Assembly (NCBI RefSeq): GCF_019890615.1
Contig: NZ_JAINVZ010000019.1
Location: 62,001-126,000, forward strand
Length of the DNA: 64,000 nt
Reading direction: 5' to 3'
Source: Streptantibioticus parmotrematis
Lineage (GTDB): Bacteria; Actinomycetota; Actinomycetes; Streptomycetales; Streptomycetaceae
A program made the position numbers and the translations under genes. Numbering within the stretch: the stretch's first letter is position 1; the number at the start of each line of letters is the position of its first letter. This document shows positions 16,227 through 26,025 of the stretch, one piece after another. The notes under the pieces were generated by a model. That model was not told the DNA's origin. It saw only the letters and a program-made list of their open reading frames with translations, and ran no database searches.

Positions 16227-17390
16227 GTGGGACTCACGTCCGAGATGTTCTTCGCAGGGCTGGTGATCGCCGCGCTGGTGGCGTCCGCCCTGGCGCTGTG
16301 GCTGTGGCCGCGCGTGGCGCGCGCGAGCGTGCCGTCCTGGCTGGGCCGGATCGGCCTGCTGGTGGCGGTGCAGGTGACCGTCCTGGGCGTGCTGCTGGTC
16401 GCGGTGAACAACTCCTTCGGCTTCTACTCCTCCTGGCAGGACCTGCTCGGCGCCCCGGTGGGCAAGCAGGTCATGGACGCCAGCGACGCCAAGGGCGGCC
16501 GCCCCTCCGGCATCAAGGTCGAAGGCGTCATCCAGGCGGGCCTCAAGGGCGGCAAGGAGCAGGCCGGCGAGGTCGAGTCGGTCCACTTCCAGGGCCTCGC
16601 CTCCGGCCTGAGCAGCGACGGCTACGTCTACCTGCCTCCGCAGTACTTCCAGAAGGCGCACCAGGCCGACCGCTTCCCGGTCGTGGTCGCGCTCACCGGC
16701 TACCCGGGCGTGGCGTCCAACCTCATCACCGGCCTGAAGGTCCCGCGCACCGTCTCCGACGACATCGCGGCGAAGAGGATCCGCCCGGTCATCTACGTCA
16801 TGGTCCGGCCCACCGTGGTGCCCGGCCGCGACACCAACTGCACCGACGTGCCCGGCGGTCCGCAGGCGCTGACCTTCTTCAACCAGGACCTGCCGTACGC
16901 GGTCGCCTCCCAGTTCCGCACCACCGAGGGACCCGGCTCCTGGGCCGCGGTCGGCGACTCGACCGGCGGCTACTGCGCGCTGAAGTTCGCGATGACCAAC
17001 CCGGCGCGCTACGGCGTCGCCGCGGGCCTGTCCGCCGACTACGGCGCCGCCCAGGACAGCCAGACCGGCGACCTGTACGCGGGCAACGCGCAGTACAAGC
17101 ACGAGCAGGACCTGAACTGGCGGATGGCGCACATGCCGCCCGCGCCGGTCTCCCTGCTGGTCTCCAGCAGCAAGAAGGGCGAGGGCAACTACAAGGAGAC
17201 CCTCCAGCTCGCCGCGGACGCCAAGTGGCCCACCAAGGTCACCAAGCTGATACGTGACGAGGGCGGTCACAACTTCAAGACCTGGCGGGCCGAGTACCCG
17301 GACGTCATCCGCTGGATAGACCAGCAGCTGCCGCACACCCCGAACGCCGCCCCCGGCGCGAACTCCCCGTCCGGGCAGCCGCATTCCTGA
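16227..17390 (+). CDS. Membrane-anchored alpha/beta-hydrolase (antigen-85-like esterase family)
   Basis: 387 residues from GTG 16227, which follows an AGAGAGAG ribosome site. Two N-terminal membrane helices (about residues 7-27 and 40-62) place the hydrolase domain outside the cell. The fold resembles the putative esterase/mycolyltransferase group: nucleophile Ser245 in GDSTGGYCAL, catalytic His in DEGGHNFKTW. Substrate unknown; mycolic acids are not made by Streptomyces, so another cell-surface ester is likely. An upstream GTG at 16194 is possible but has no ribosome site. It converges on the rodlin gene. Confidence 0.85.
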   Translation: MGLTSEMFFAGLVIAALVASALALWLWPRVARASVPSWLGRIGLLVAVQVTVLGVLLVAVNNSFGFYSSWQDLLGAPVGKQVMDASDAKGGRPSGIKVEGVIQAGLKGGKEQAGEVESVHFQGLASGLSSDGYVYLPPQYFQKAHQADRFPVVVALTGYPGVASNLITGLKVPRTVSDDIAAKRIRPVIYVMVRPTVVPGRDTNCTDVPGGPQALTFFNQDLPYAVASQFRTTEGPGSWAAVGDSTGGYCALKFAMTNPARYGVAAGLSADYGAAQDSQTGDLYAGNAQYKHEQDLNWRMAHMPPAPVSLLVSSSKKGEGNYKETLQLAADAKWPTKVTKLIRDEGGHNFKTWRAEYPDVIRWIDQQLPHTPNAAPGANSPSGQPHS

Positions 17391-17482
17391 TTCCCCGCCT
17401 CTTCCCCGCCCCCGGCCGCCGAATACTCATACATAAGGATTCGGATACGCGAGGGTCCGGAAATCCGGTGGGAGAAATGCCA

Positions 17483-17516
17483 AGGGCCCGCACACCGTCA
17501 TCGGCGTGCGGGCCCT
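17483..17516. terminator. Bidirectional hairpin terminator between esterase and rodlin genes
   Basis: Eleven-base perfect stem (AGGGCCCGCAC with GTGCGGGCCCT) and 12-base loop in the 187-bp convergent gap. Confidence 0.8.
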
Positions 17517-17577
17517 CGCGCTATTCACGGCGGTGATCCGGACACGACCGCCCGTCAGGCGGACGCGTCGCGCGGAA

Positions 17578-17970
17578 TCAGCGGTTGGCGCCGTTCCCGG
17601 ACAGAACCGGGATGTTGTCCAGGATGTGCGACAGCGGGTCGTCGCCCTTGACCTGGCTGGAGTTCTCGGTGCACTGCTGGATCTGCGGCTGGGTCAGGAT
17701 GTCCTGGACCGTGATCGGGACCAGGCCGACGACCGAGCCGACGTCACCCTTCACCGGCAGGCCGATGCAGGGCTTGTTCAGCGAGCCCTGGACCAGACCG
17801 ATCTGCGGGCTCATGTAGCCGCCGGTCGTGGTGTTGCCGTACACCTGGTCCGAGCCGTTGCCGTTGGCGGAGCTGGGGCCGTGGTTGTTGCCGATGGCCA
17901 TCGCCGGGGCGGCAGTGACACCCACCGCGGAAACAACAACCGCAGCCGTGGCGAGAATCTTCTTGATCAC
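17578..17970 (-). CDS. rdlA: Rodlin, secreted spore-surface protein
   Basis: 130 residues with a Sec signal peptide (about residues 1-25, cleavage near AMA). The mature part has rodlin hallmarks: AIGNNHGPSSANGNG, GYMSPQIGLVQGSLNKPCIG, a GLVPI segment and QQCTENSSQVKGDD, with two cysteines. Rodlins organise chaplin fibrils into the rodlet layer on aerial hyphae and spores. The GTG start at 17970 has a GGAAGGAAAG ribosome site. Rodlin genes are usually a divergent rdlA/rdlB pair beside chaplin genes; here the gene is alone. The symbol marks the family; A versus B was not decided. Confidence 0.9.
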   Translation of the reverse strand: MIKKILATAAVVVSAVGVTAAPAMAIGNNHGPSSANGNGSDQVYGNTTTGGYMSPQIGLVQGSLNKPCIGLPVKGDVGSVVGLVPITVQDILTQPQIQQCTENSSQVKGDDPLSHILDNIPVLSGNGANR

Positions 17971-18187
17971 GCGAGTCTTTCCTTCCGATCCTTGAGCGCC
18001 CCGCTACCGGAGCAGCCTGCACAACTCCCGCCGGAAGGAGAAGTTCCTATCGTTCACTCTCCCGGATCAATGGGCACCGCCGCCGCGCGCTTCAGTAATC
18101 CGGATGGCCGGTCAACCCGTCGTGACGCGAGGGCCCCAGTAGGATTCCGGTATGACCGGTAGCGGGACCAGGAGGGGGCGGGTCGGC

Positions 18188-18394
18188 ATGGAGGACCCCT
18201 TCGGTCCCGGCGCCCCGGGCCGTCAACGGCCGGACAAGCCCGCGCCAGTGACGGAGGACCAGCTGATCACCATCGCCCCGTTCGCCCCGCCCGTGCCGCA
18301 GCCGCCGGACCGGCCGTGGCTCGGCCCGCTGCTGATCATCGGCATGCCGATGGCCGCCGCCGTGCTGGTCTTCACCATCCTGTCGCTGCGCTGA
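18188..18394 (+). CDS. Small single-span membrane protein
   Basis: 68 residues from ATG 18188 (AGGAGGGGG upstream); an ATG at 18152 would add 12 residues. The N-terminal half is Pro-rich and hydrophilic and includes VTEDQLITIAPF; one C-terminal helix (about residues 46-66, LGPLLIIGMPMAAAVLVF) ends almost at the stop. No function recognised. High-GC codon use supports coding. Confidence 0.6.
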   Translation: MEDPFGPGAPGRQRPDKPAPVTEDQLITIAPFAPPVPQPPDRPWLGPLLIIGMPMAAAVLVFTILSLR

Positions 18395-18414
18395 GCCGTC
18401 CGCCCTCGTCGCGG

Positions 18415-19152
18415 TCAAGGCCGGGCGCGGTGCACCGCCGCCGTCAGCGCGGTCTCCTTGCGCCCCAGCAGGCTCGGGTCGGGCCGCACCACCGCGTCCA
18501 GCGCCGCCTTCGCCGCCGCGCCCACCTCACGCGTCCCGCCGTAGTACCAGGTCGCGTCGTGCGGCTCGGCCACGGCGACCCCGTAGGAGGTGATGCCCGC
18601 CGCCTCGCACAGGGCGATCGCGCGGCGGATGTGGAAGCCCTGGCTGACCAGGACCGCGTGCGTGACACCGAATACGCGCCGGGCCCGCGCGCACGAGTCC
18701 CAGGTGTCGAAGCCCGCGTAGTCCAGCACGATCTGCTGGTACGGCACGCCGTGCCGGGTCAGGTACGCGCGCATCGCGCCCGGCTCGTCGTAGTCCGTGC
18801 GGCTGTTGTCGCCGGTCACCAGCAGGGCGTTCACCTTGTGGTCGCGGTACAGCTCGGCGGCGGCGTCCAGGCGGTGCGCCAGGTACGGGGACGGCTCACC
18901 GTTCACCAGGCCCGCGCCGAACACCACCGCGACCGGCTCGGCCGGCACGTCCGCGACGTCCCGCACCCGGCCCGAGGCGGTCACGTACATCCAGGTCATC
19001 GGCGCCAGCGCCAGCACGCACAGCGCGGCCACCACCCGCACCGCCCGCCGCCGTTCCCGCGTGGTGCGCGGCAGCCGAAGCCGGAGCCTTAGGCGTCGCG
19101 GAAGCCGTACGGATCCCGCGAGCCCGGCGCGTCCCGGAAGCCTCGGTCTCAT
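18415..19152 (-). CDS. SanA/YdcF-like DUF218 membrane-anchored protein
   Basis: 245 residues from ATG 19152 (GGGGG site before it). A basic N-terminus and one membrane helix (about residues 39-58) precede a DUF218 domain with the family motifs VVFGAGLVNGEPSPYLAHRL, LLVTGDNSRTDYDEP and VLVSQGFHIRRAI. E. coli SanA is linked to envelope integrity and vancomycin resistance at high temperature; biochemistry is unknown. The neighbours are unrelated. Confidence 0.88.
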   Translation of the reverse strand: MRPRLPGRAGLAGSVRLPRRLRLRLRLPRTTRERRRAVRVVAALCVLALAPMTWMYVTASGRVRDVADVPAEPVAVVFGAGLVNGEPSPYLAHRLDAAAELYRDHKVNALLVTGDNSRTDYDEPGAMRAYLTRHGVPYQQIVLDYAGFDTWDSCARARRVFGVTHAVLVSQGFHIRRAIALCEAAGITSYGVAVAEPHDATWYYGGTREVGAAAKAALDAVVRPDPSLLGRKETALTAAVHRARP

Positions 19153-19251
19153 GACGTTCCCCCTGACCGTGCGCCTGCGAGAGCCTCGCACGCGCGTACG
19201 GAAACGACGGACGCCGTGCGGCGGCCCCCGGTTCCGCCCGATGATGGAGGC

Positions 19252-19698
19252 ATGGGGGACCCGACGACACCCGACGCGGCCGCGCCCGTCCTGCCGTTCT
19301 TCGTCTACGGCACGCTGCGGGCCGGGCAGGCCAACCACGACCGCGTGCTGCGCGGGCGGGTCGCCACGCCCCGGCCCGCCGAGTTGCCCGGTGCGGTCCT
19401 GTTCGACGGCCCGGGCTACCCGTACGCCCTCGACGGCGCCGCCGCCGACACCGTGCGCGGGGAGCTGGTCGAGGCGCTGCCCGGGGCGTACGACGCGGTG
19501 CTCGCCGATCTCGACCGGCTGGAGGAGTACGTGCCCGGCGCGCCCGGCAACCTCTACGACCGCGTGACGCGCGAGGTGCGCTGCGGCGGCGCGCTGCGTC
19601 CCGCCTGGGTCTACCTGGCCGGGCCGGTCACCGCCGCGGCACTGCGCGCGAACGGCCGCCGGATCGCGTCGGGGCACTGGCCGGCGGGCGGCGGGTAG
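19252..19698 (+). CDS. Gamma-glutamylcyclotransferase-like (AIG2/GGCT fold) protein
   Basis: 148 residues. The substrate loop FVYGTLRAG is at about residues 17-25, and the catalytic acid is expected in [10 protein letters not shown], both diagnostic of the fold that cyclises gamma-glutamyl amines. Start choice: ATG 19252 gives the family length, but GGAGG is only one base away; GTG 19216 would add 12 residues. Substrate unknown. Confidence 0.8.
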   Translation: MGDPTTPDAAAPVLPFFVYGTLRAGQANHDRVLRGRVATPRPAELPGAVLFDGPGYPYALDGAAADTVRGELVEALPGAYDAVLADLDRLEEYVPGAPGNLYDRVTREVRCGGALRPAWVYLAGPVTAAALRANGRRIASGHWPAGGG

Positions 19699-19759
19699 CG
19701 GTGGCGGAGGATCACCGGGGTCGAGCGCGGCTGCGGCCGGCGCCCGCTACCGTCGCGGT

Positions 19760-21061
19760 ATGAACGGGAACCACCTGCCCCCCGCCCCCTACGACGAGGC
19801 CGCCACCGAACGCTGGGTGCCGGAGCCCGACAAACGCCCGGGCCGCACCGCGTTCCAGCGCGACCGGGCGCGGGTGCTGCACTCCGCCGCGCTGCGCAGG
19901 CTGTCGGGCAAGACCCAGGTGGTCGATCCGGGCGTGGCGATGCCGGAGATCAACACCAGCCCGCGCACCCGGCTCACCCACTCCCTCGAATGCGCCCAGG
20001 TGGGACGGGAGTTGGGCGCCGCGCTCGGTTGCGACGCGGACCTGGTGGAGACCGCCTGCCTCGCGCACGACCTGGGCCACCCGCCGTTCGGCCACAACGG
20101 CGAGGAGGCGCTCGCCGAGGTCGCGCAACCGTGCGGCGGCTTCGAGGGCAACGCGCAGTCGCTGCGGCTGCTCACCCGCATCGAGCCCAAGCGCTTCACC
20201 ACCGACCGCACCGGCCGGGTCGCCAGCGTCGGCCTCAACCTCACCCGCGCCGCCCTGGACGCCGCCACCAAGTACCCCTGGCCGCGCGGCGGGCACCCCA
20301 CCGACCCGGGATCGCGCAAGTTCGGCGTCTACGAGGACGACCTGCCGGTCTTCCACTGGCTGCGCGCAGACGCTCCCGAGGGCCTGAAGTGCTTCGAGGC
20401 GCAGGTCATGGACTGGTCCGACGACGTCGCGTACTCCGTGCACGACGTGGAGGACGGCCTGCACGCGGGCCACGTCACCCCCGGCATGCTGCGCTCCGCT
20501 GCGGAACGCCAGGAGATCTACGCGGTCGCCGCGCAGCGCTACGCGCCGGGCGCCGAGGACGCCGAACTCGCCGAGGCGCTCGACCGGTTGCTGGCCCAGG
20601 AGTGGTGGCCGGACGGCTACGACGGCTCCTCGGTCGCCCAGGCCCGGCTGAAGGACGCCACCTCGCAGCTCATCGGCCGCTTCTGCCTCGCCGCCGAGAG
20701 CGCCACCCGCGACGCCTACGGGCCCGGCCGCCTGACCCGTTACGCGGCGCAGCTCGTCGTGCCCCGGGACGTGCGGCTGGAGTGCGCGGTGCTCAAGGCG
20801 GTCGCCGACCGGTACGTCATACAGCGCGCCGACCAGGCCCGCCGCCGTGCCGACCAGCGCGTCGTCATCGCCGAGTTGGCCGCCGCGCTGGCCGACGGCG
20901 CGCCGGACGGCCTCGACCCGCAGTTCCGCGGCTTCTTCGAGGCGGCGGCCGACGAACGCGCCCGGCTGCGCGTCGTGGTCGACCAGATCGCGTCACTGAC
21001 CGACGCCGCAGCGCTCGAACTGCACCACCGGATCACCGCGCCGGGCCGCCGCGCCGGGTGA
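19760..21061 (+). CDS. dgt: Deoxyguanosinetriphosphate triphosphohydrolase family protein
   Basis: 433-residue HD-domain phosphohydrolase that removes triphosphate from dNTPs. The metal site is visible: His74 ([12 protein letters not shown]) and His103-Asp104 ([16 protein letters not shown]), with a later Asp in [17 protein letters not shown]. Length fits actinobacterial homologues. It belongs to a replication-linked run with dnaG and hrdA downstream, a familiar order in Streptomyces. Confidence 0.93.
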   Translation: MNGNHLPPAPYDEAATERWVPEPDKRPGRTAFQRDRARVLHSAALRRLSGKTQVVDPGVAMPEINTSPRTRLTHSLECAQVGRELGAALGCDADLVETACLAHDLGHPPFGHNGEEALAEVAQPCGGFEGNAQSLRLLTRIEPKRFTTDRTGRVASVGLNLTRAALDAATKYPWPRGGHPTDPGSRKFGVYEDDLPVFHWLRADAPEGLKCFEAQVMDWSDDVAYSVHDVEDGLHAGHVTPGMLRSAAERQEIYAVAAQRYAPGAEDAELAEALDRLLAQEWWPDGYDGSSVAQARLKDATSQLIGRFCLAAESATRDAYGPGRLTRYAAQLVVPRDVRLECAVLKAVADRYVIQRADQARRRADQRVVIAELAAALADGAPDGLDPQFRGFFEAAADERARLRVVVDQIASLTDAAALELHHRITAPGRRAG

Positions 21062-21071
21062 CGTCCGCGGA

Positions 21072-21093
21072 GCGGCCGGGAACGTCCGGCCGC
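21072..21093 (+). terminator. Hairpin after dgt
   Basis: Eight-base stem GCGGCCGG / CCGGCCGC with a 6-base loop, 11 bp after the dgt stop. Confidence 0.55.
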
Positions 21094-21344
21094 GTCCGGA
21101 CGTATGACACAAGACATGGCATATCCCGGCACCCGGTACGACGCGCCGGGCCCGGCGGGCACACGCGCCCCGGGCCCGGCGGACCTCGCGGCGCCCTTCA
21201 CGCGGACCGCGCGGTGCGGGACGCTCTCGCGTACGGATCGTGAGGAGATCGCGCACCGGGCACCGATCGCGTGTCGGGTGCCGCGAGACGGGTATCGAGT
21301 CCGGGTTACGGATCGCCGGGGGATTCCGCGCGAGGAGGCGCACA

Positions 21345-22619
21345 GTGGTCGACGCACATCAGACGTTCGTCATCGTCGGAGCGGGGCTGGCCGGGGCCAA
21401 GGCCGCCGAGGCGCTGCGGGAGCAGGGATTCACCGGCCGGGTGATCCTCGTCGGTGACGAACGCGACCGGCCCTACGAGCGCCCCCCGCTGTCCAAGGGC
21501 TACCTGCTCGGCAAGGACGAGCGCGACGCGGTCTTCGTCCACCCGCTCGCCTGGTACGCCGAGCACCACATCGAGCTCCACCTCGGCCAGCCCGTCGTCC
21601 ACCTCGACCGCACCGCCAAGACCGTCACCCTCGGGGACGGCGCCGTCATCGGCTACGACAAGCTGCTGCTGGCCACCGGCGCGGAGCCGCGCCGCCTGGA
21701 CGTCCCCGGTACCGACCTGGCCGGCGTGCACCACCTGCGCCGCCTCGCCCACGCCGAGCGGCTGCGCGGCGTGCTGTCCTCCCTGGGCCGCGACAACGGG
21801 CACATCGTGATCGCGGGCGGGGGCTGGATCGGCCTGGAGGTGGCCGCCGCCGCCCGCTCCTACGGCGCCGAGGTCACCGTCGTGGAGCCCGAGCCGACCC
21901 CGCTGCACAGCGCCCTCGGCCCCGAGCTGGGCGAGGTCTTCGCCGACCTGCACCGCGAGCACGGCGTCCGCTTCCACTTCGGCGCCCGGCTCACCGAGAT
22001 CACCGGCCAGGACGGCATGGTGCTCGCGGTGCGCACCGACGACGGCGAGGAGCACCCCTGCCACGACGTGCTCGCCGCCATCGGCGCCGCCCCGCGCACC
22101 GCGCTCGCCGAGGCCGCCGGGCTCACCATGGCCGCCCGTGCGGACGGCGGCGGCATCGCGGTCGACGCCTCCCTGCGCACCTCCGATCCCGACATCTACG
22201 CCGCCGGTGACTGCGCCGCAGCCGAGCACCCGCTGATCGGCGCCCGGCTGCGGGTCGAGCACTGGGCCAACGCCCTCAACGCCGGTCAGGCCGCCGCCCG
22301 CGCCATGCTGGGCGAGTCCGTCAGCTACGACCGGGTGCCGTACTTCTTCACCGACCAGTACGACCTGGGCATGGAGTTCTCCGGCCACGCCGCGCCCGGC
22401 ACCTACGACCAGGTGGTGTGCCGCGGCGACGTCGGCAAGCGGCAGTTCATCGCGTTCTGGCTGCGCGCGGGCGAGGAGGGCCACCAGGTGCTGGCCGCGA
22501 TGAACGTCAACGTGTGGGACGTCACCGGCCCCCTTCAGGAACTGATCCGCACCGGCCGCCCGGTCGACCCCGAGCGGCTGTCCGACCCGGGCGTGCCGCT
22601 GGAGTCGTTGCTGGGCTGA
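21345..22619 (+). CDS. FAD-dependent NAD(P)H oxidoreductase (ferredoxin-reductase type)
   Basis: 424 residues. Two Rossmann signatures: FAD site VIVGAGLAGAKAAEALREQG near the start and NAD(P)H site IVIAGGGWIGLEVAAAARSYG near residue 150; FAD closure is in DIYAAGDCAAAEHP. The C-terminal reductase domain follows. It belongs to the putidaredoxin/rhodocoxin reductase group that passes electrons to ferredoxins, often for P450s or dioxygenases. No ferredoxin gene is adjacent; two P450s lie about 21 kb away. GTG 21345 has a GAGGAGG site seven bases upstream. Confidence 0.9.
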   Translation: MVDAHQTFVIVGAGLAGAKAAEALREQGFTGRVILVGDERDRPYERPPLSKGYLLGKDERDAVFVHPLAWYAEHHIELHLGQPVVHLDRTAKTVTLGDGAVIGYDKLLLATGAEPRRLDVPGTDLAGVHHLRRLAHAERLRGVLSSLGRDNGHIVIAGGGWIGLEVAAAARSYGAEVTVVEPEPTPLHSALGPELGEVFADLHREHGVRFHFGARLTEITGQDGMVLAVRTDDGEEHPCHDVLAAIGAAPRTALAEAAGLTMAARADGGGIAVDASLRTSDPDIYAAGDCAAAEHPLIGARLRVEHWANALNAGQAAARAMLGESVSYDRVPYFFTDQYDLGMEFSGHAAPGTYDQVVCRGDVGKRQFIAFWLRAGEEGHQVLAAMNVNVWDVTGPLQELIRTGRPVDPERLSDPGVPLESLLG

Positions 22620-22701
22620 GGGACGCGTACCGCGGGGGCGGCCGGGCGGCGAACGGGCCACCGGGCGAGGGGCGCTCCCGCGGTCGCCGTAGAATCCAGA
22701 C

Positions 22702-24603
22702 GTGGCGGGTCGGATCAGGGACGAGGATGTCAAGGCGGTACGGGACGCGGTCCCGATCGACGCCGTGGTCTCCGAGTACCTCCAGCTGCGGCCCGCGGGC
22801 GGCGGCAACCTCAAGGGCCTGTGCCCGTTCCACGACGAGAAGTCACCGTCGTTCCAGGTCAGCCCCAGCAAGGGCCTGTACTACTGCTTCGGCTGCCAGG
22901 AAGGCGGCGACACCCTCGACTTCGTGATGAAGCTCGACCACCTCTCGTTCTCCGAGACGGTCGAGCGGCTCGCCGCCCAGGCGGGCATCACCCTGCGCTA
23001 CGACGAGGGCGGCTACACCCCCGGCCGCCAGCAGGGTGAGCGGATCCGCCTGATCGAGGCGCACAAGGTCGCGGCCCAGTTCTACGTCGAGCAACTCGGC
23101 GGCGCCGAGGCCGAGATCGCCCGCGCGTTCCTCGCCCAGCGCGGCTTCGACCAGGCCGCCGCCGAGCACTTCGGCGTCGGCTACGCGCCCGCGGGCTGGG
23201 ATCACCTGGTGCGCTACCTGCGCGGCAAGGGGTTCACCGACAAGGAACTGCTGACCTCGGGCCTGGCCAGCGACGGTCGCCGCGGCGCAATCGACCGCTT
23301 CCGGGGGCGGCTGATCTGGCCGATCCGGGACATCACCGGCGAGGTCATCGGCTTCGGCGCCCGCAAGCTGCGCGAGGACGACAACGGGCCGAAGTACCTC
23401 AACACCCCCGAGACGCCGCTGTACAAGAAGTCCCAGGTGCTCTACGGGATCGACCTGGCCAAGAAGGAGATCGGCCGCACCACCCGCGCGGTCGTGGTCG
23501 AGGGCTACACCGACGTGATGGCCTGCCACCTGGCCGGTGTCACCACCGCCATCGCCACTTGCGGCACGGCCTTCGGCGCGGACCACGTGAAGATCCTGCG
23601 GCGGCTGCTGATGGACAACTCCACCGCCGAGGTCGTCTTCACCTTCGACGGCGACGCGGCGGGCCAGAAGGCGGCGCTGCGGGCCTTCGAGGACGACCAG
23701 AAGTTCGCCGCCGAGACCTCCATCGCCATCACCCCCGGCGGCATGGACCCGTGCGAACTGCGGCTCGCCGAGGGCGACGCGGCGGTGCAGCGGCTGGTCG
23801 AGGGCCGCACCCCGCTGTTCGCCTTCGCGCTGCGCTCCATCGTCGACCGGTACCACGTCGACACCGACGAGGGCCAGGTCGCCGCCGTGGACGCCGCGCT
23901 GCCGGTGGTCGCGGCGATCAAGGACCGCGCGCTGCGCGACCGTTACGCGATCCGCCTCGTCGGCATGGTCGGCATCACCTCCAAGACGGAGGAGGACGCC
24001 ATCGTGCGCCGGGTGCGGGCGCTGGCCAGGAGCCGTGCGGAACGCGGCCCGGTCGAGGCGGCCCCCCGGCGCGGCCAGGCCCGCGGGCAGCAGGCCGCCC
24101 CACCGCCGCGCCGCACCCCTTCCGGCCCCCGGCTCGACCTGCGCAGCCCGCACCACCGCGTCGAGCGCGAGCTGCTCAAACTCGCCCTCCAGTACCCGCA
24201 GTTGGTCGCCCCCGCCTTCGACGCCTACGGCGAGGACGAGTTCACCGGCCCGCCGTACGCCGCCGTGCGCCGCGCCATCGGCGACGCGGGCGGGGTGACG
24301 CAGGCCGACGACGCGTACCTGACCCGGGTCCGCGACCTCGCGCCGGACGACGCGGTCCGCGCGATGATCACGGAACTGGCCGTCGAACCGGTCATGCACA
24401 AGGCCCCCGACCTCTACGCGGGCCAGGTCCTCGTCGAGGTGCGGCTGTACGCGGTCAAGCGCCGCGAGTCCGAGCTGCGCGCCGACTTCGCCCGCCTCGG
24501 CCCGCGCCCCGACCCGGCCAAGGCGGCCGCCGTGCAGAGCGAGTTGTGGGCCCTCCAGCAGTACGGGCAGCGGCTGCGGGAGTCGGGCGCGGCGGGACTT
24601 TGA
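22702..24603 (+). CDS. dnaG: DNA primase
   Basis: 633 residues. It synthesises RNA primers at replication forks. The N-terminal zinc ribbon has Cys41, His44, Cys62 and Cys65 ([12 protein letters not shown] and [11 protein letters not shown]). The RNA-polymerase core contains the TOPRIM segment [17 protein letters not shown] and acidic motif [12 protein letters not shown]. The C-terminal helicase-binding part begins about residue 470 after a basic Pro/Arg linker. GTG start; gene order dgt - flavoprotein - dnaG - hrdA. Confidence 0.97.
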   Translation: MAGRIRDEDVKAVRDAVPIDAVVSEYLQLRPAGGGNLKGLCPFHDEKSPSFQVSPSKGLYYCFGCQEGGDTLDFVMKLDHLSFSETVERLAAQAGITLRYDEGGYTPGRQQGERIRLIEAHKVAAQFYVEQLGGAEAEIARAFLAQRGFDQAAAEHFGVGYAPAGWDHLVRYLRGKGFTDKELLTSGLASDGRRGAIDRFRGRLIWPIRDITGEVIGFGARKLREDDNGPKYLNTPETPLYKKSQVLYGIDLAKKEIGRTTRAVVVEGYTDVMACHLAGVTTAIATCGTAFGADHVKILRRLLMDNSTAEVVFTFDGDAAGQKAALRAFEDDQKFAAETSIAITPGGMDPCELRLAEGDAAVQRLVEGRTPLFAFALRSIVDRYHVDTDEGQVAAVDAALPVVAAIKDRALRDRYAIRLVGMVGITSKTEEDAIVRRVRALARSRAERGPVEAAPRRGQARGQQAAPPPRRTPSGPRLDLRSPHHRVERELLKLALQYPQLVAPAFDAYGEDEFTGPPYAAVRRAIGDAGGVTQADDAYLTRVRDLAPDDAVRAMITELAVEPVMHKAPDLYAGQVLVEVRLYAVKRRESELRADFARLGPRPDPAKAAAVQSELWALQQYGQRLRESGAAGL

Positions 24604-24663
24604 CCCCGACGAGGGGGTTTCGGGCCGGACGCCGGGGGATCGCGACCCCAACGGGGGGTTTCG
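24602..24663. repeat. Two direct copies of a short hairpin unit between dnaG and hrdA
   Basis: Copies at 24602-24622 and 24644-24663 read GACCCC-(GACGA or AACG)-GGGG-TTTCG. Each can form a CCCC/GGGG stem followed by TTT, like tandem weak terminators or attenuators. The first overlaps the dnaG stop. Confidence 0.55.
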
Positions 24664-24793
24664 CAGAGAAACTGAGCGCACACCCCTCGTAGTCGGCGCG
24701 TGTCGTACCGCACACTGGTTGCCGGTGCCTGAGTCCTCGAAGCGCGGACCTCCGGTCGCGTCCGGTCGCCCGCCCAGTGTGGAGGCTGACCAC

Positions 24794-26014
24794 GTGCAGA
24801 CGCAGACCCTTGCCCCCGGGACCGCCGATTCCGCCGAAGCCGACGCCGACGTCACAGCCGACGCGGCGTCCGACGCGGCGGCCGACGTCGTGCCCACGGA
24901 GCCGGAGCCGCTGCTCGACCGGGTGCCGTCGCAGGGACTGCCGTCGGGCCACCCCGAGGCGCGCGCGACGGCCGGGGCGGACGCGACCGCCGAAGCCGGG
25001 GCAAGGGCCGACGACGACGGGGCGGGTGCCGACGACGACAGGGCGGGTGCCGTGGACGGCGAAGGCGCCGGGGAGCGGCGGCCGGTGCGCGAGGACGCCT
25101 CCGGCCCGTCCGCCGATCTCTTCCGCCAGTACCTGCGCGAGATAGGCCGCATCCCGCTGCTGAGCGCCGCCGAGGAGGTCGAACTCGCCCGCGGCGTCGA
25201 GGCCGGGCTGTTCGCCGAGGAGAAGCTGAGCACCACCCCCGACCTCGACTCCCGCCTCGCGAACGACCTCGACCGGCTGGTGGTGCGCGGCCGGATGGCC
25301 AAGCGCCGCCTGATCGAGGCCAATCTGCGGCTCGTCGTCTCGGTCGCCAAGCGCTACATCGGCCGCGGCCTGACCATGCTCGACCTCGTGCAGGAGGGCA
25401 ACCTCGGACTGATCCGCGCGGTGGAGAAGTTCGACTACGCGCGCGGCTACAAGTTCTCCACGTACGCGACCTGGTGGATACGCCAGGCCATGAGCCGCGC
25501 GCTGGCCGACCAGGCCCGCACCATCCGCGTGCCGGTCCACGTCGTCGAGCTGATCAACCGGGTCGTACGGGTCCAGCGCACCCTGCTCCAGGAGCACGGC
25601 GTCGAGCCCGCCGCGGCCGACGTCGGCGAACGCCTGGGCCTGAGCGAGGAACGCGTGCTGGAGGTGCTGCGCCTCGCCCTGGAGCCGGTCTCGCTGCACG
25701 CCCCGGTCGGCGACGAGGAGGACGTGGCGCTCGGCGACCTCATCGAGGACGGCGACGCGGCCTCTCCCGTGGAGTCGGCCGCGTTCCTGCTGCTGCGCGA
25801 GCACCTGGAAGCGGTGCTGTCCACGCTGGGGGAGCGGGAGCGCAAGGTCGTGCAGCTGCGCTACGGGCTCGACGACGGCCGCCCGCGCACCCTGGAGGAG
25901 ATCGGGCGGCTCTTCGGCGTCACCCGCGAGCGGATCCGCCAGATCGAGTCCAAGACCCTGGCCAAGCTGCGCGACCACGCCTTCGCCGACCAGCTGCGCG
26001 GCTACCTCGACTGA
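24794..26014 (+). CDS. hrdA: RNA polymerase sigma factor of the primary-like HrdA group
   Basis: 406 residues from GTG 24794, which follows GGAGG by eight bases; TTG 24719 or GTG 24725 would add an unconserved leader. An acidic, Ala/Asp-rich N-terminus (to about residue 110) replaces the large region 1.1 of principal sigma factors. Region 1.2 starts at [16 protein letters not shown], regions 2.1-2.4 span [22 protein letters not shown] and [17 protein letters not shown], and region 4.2 is [20 protein letters not shown]. Position after dnaG matches hrdA of S. coelicolor. Non-essential there; regulon poorly defined. Confidence 0.88.
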   Translation: MQTQTLAPGTADSAEADADVTADAASDAAADVVPTEPEPLLDRVPSQGLPSGHPEARATAGADATAEAGARADDDGAGADDDRAGAVDGEGAGERRPVREDASGPSADLFRQYLREIGRIPLLSAAEEVELARGVEAGLFAEEKLSTTPDLDSRLANDLDRLVVRGRMAKRRLIEANLRLVVSVAKRYIGRGLTMLDLVQEGNLGLIRAVEKFDYARGYKFSTYATWWIRQAMSRALADQARTIRVPVHVVELINRVVRVQRTLLQEHGVEPAAADVGERLGLSEERVLEVLRLALEPVSLHAPVGDEEDVALGDLIEDGDAASPVESAAFLLLREHLEAVLSTLGERERKVVQLRYGLDDGRPRTLEEIGRLFGVTRERIRQIESKTLAKLRDHAFADQLRGYLD

Positions 26015-26025
26015 CCGCGCGGACC

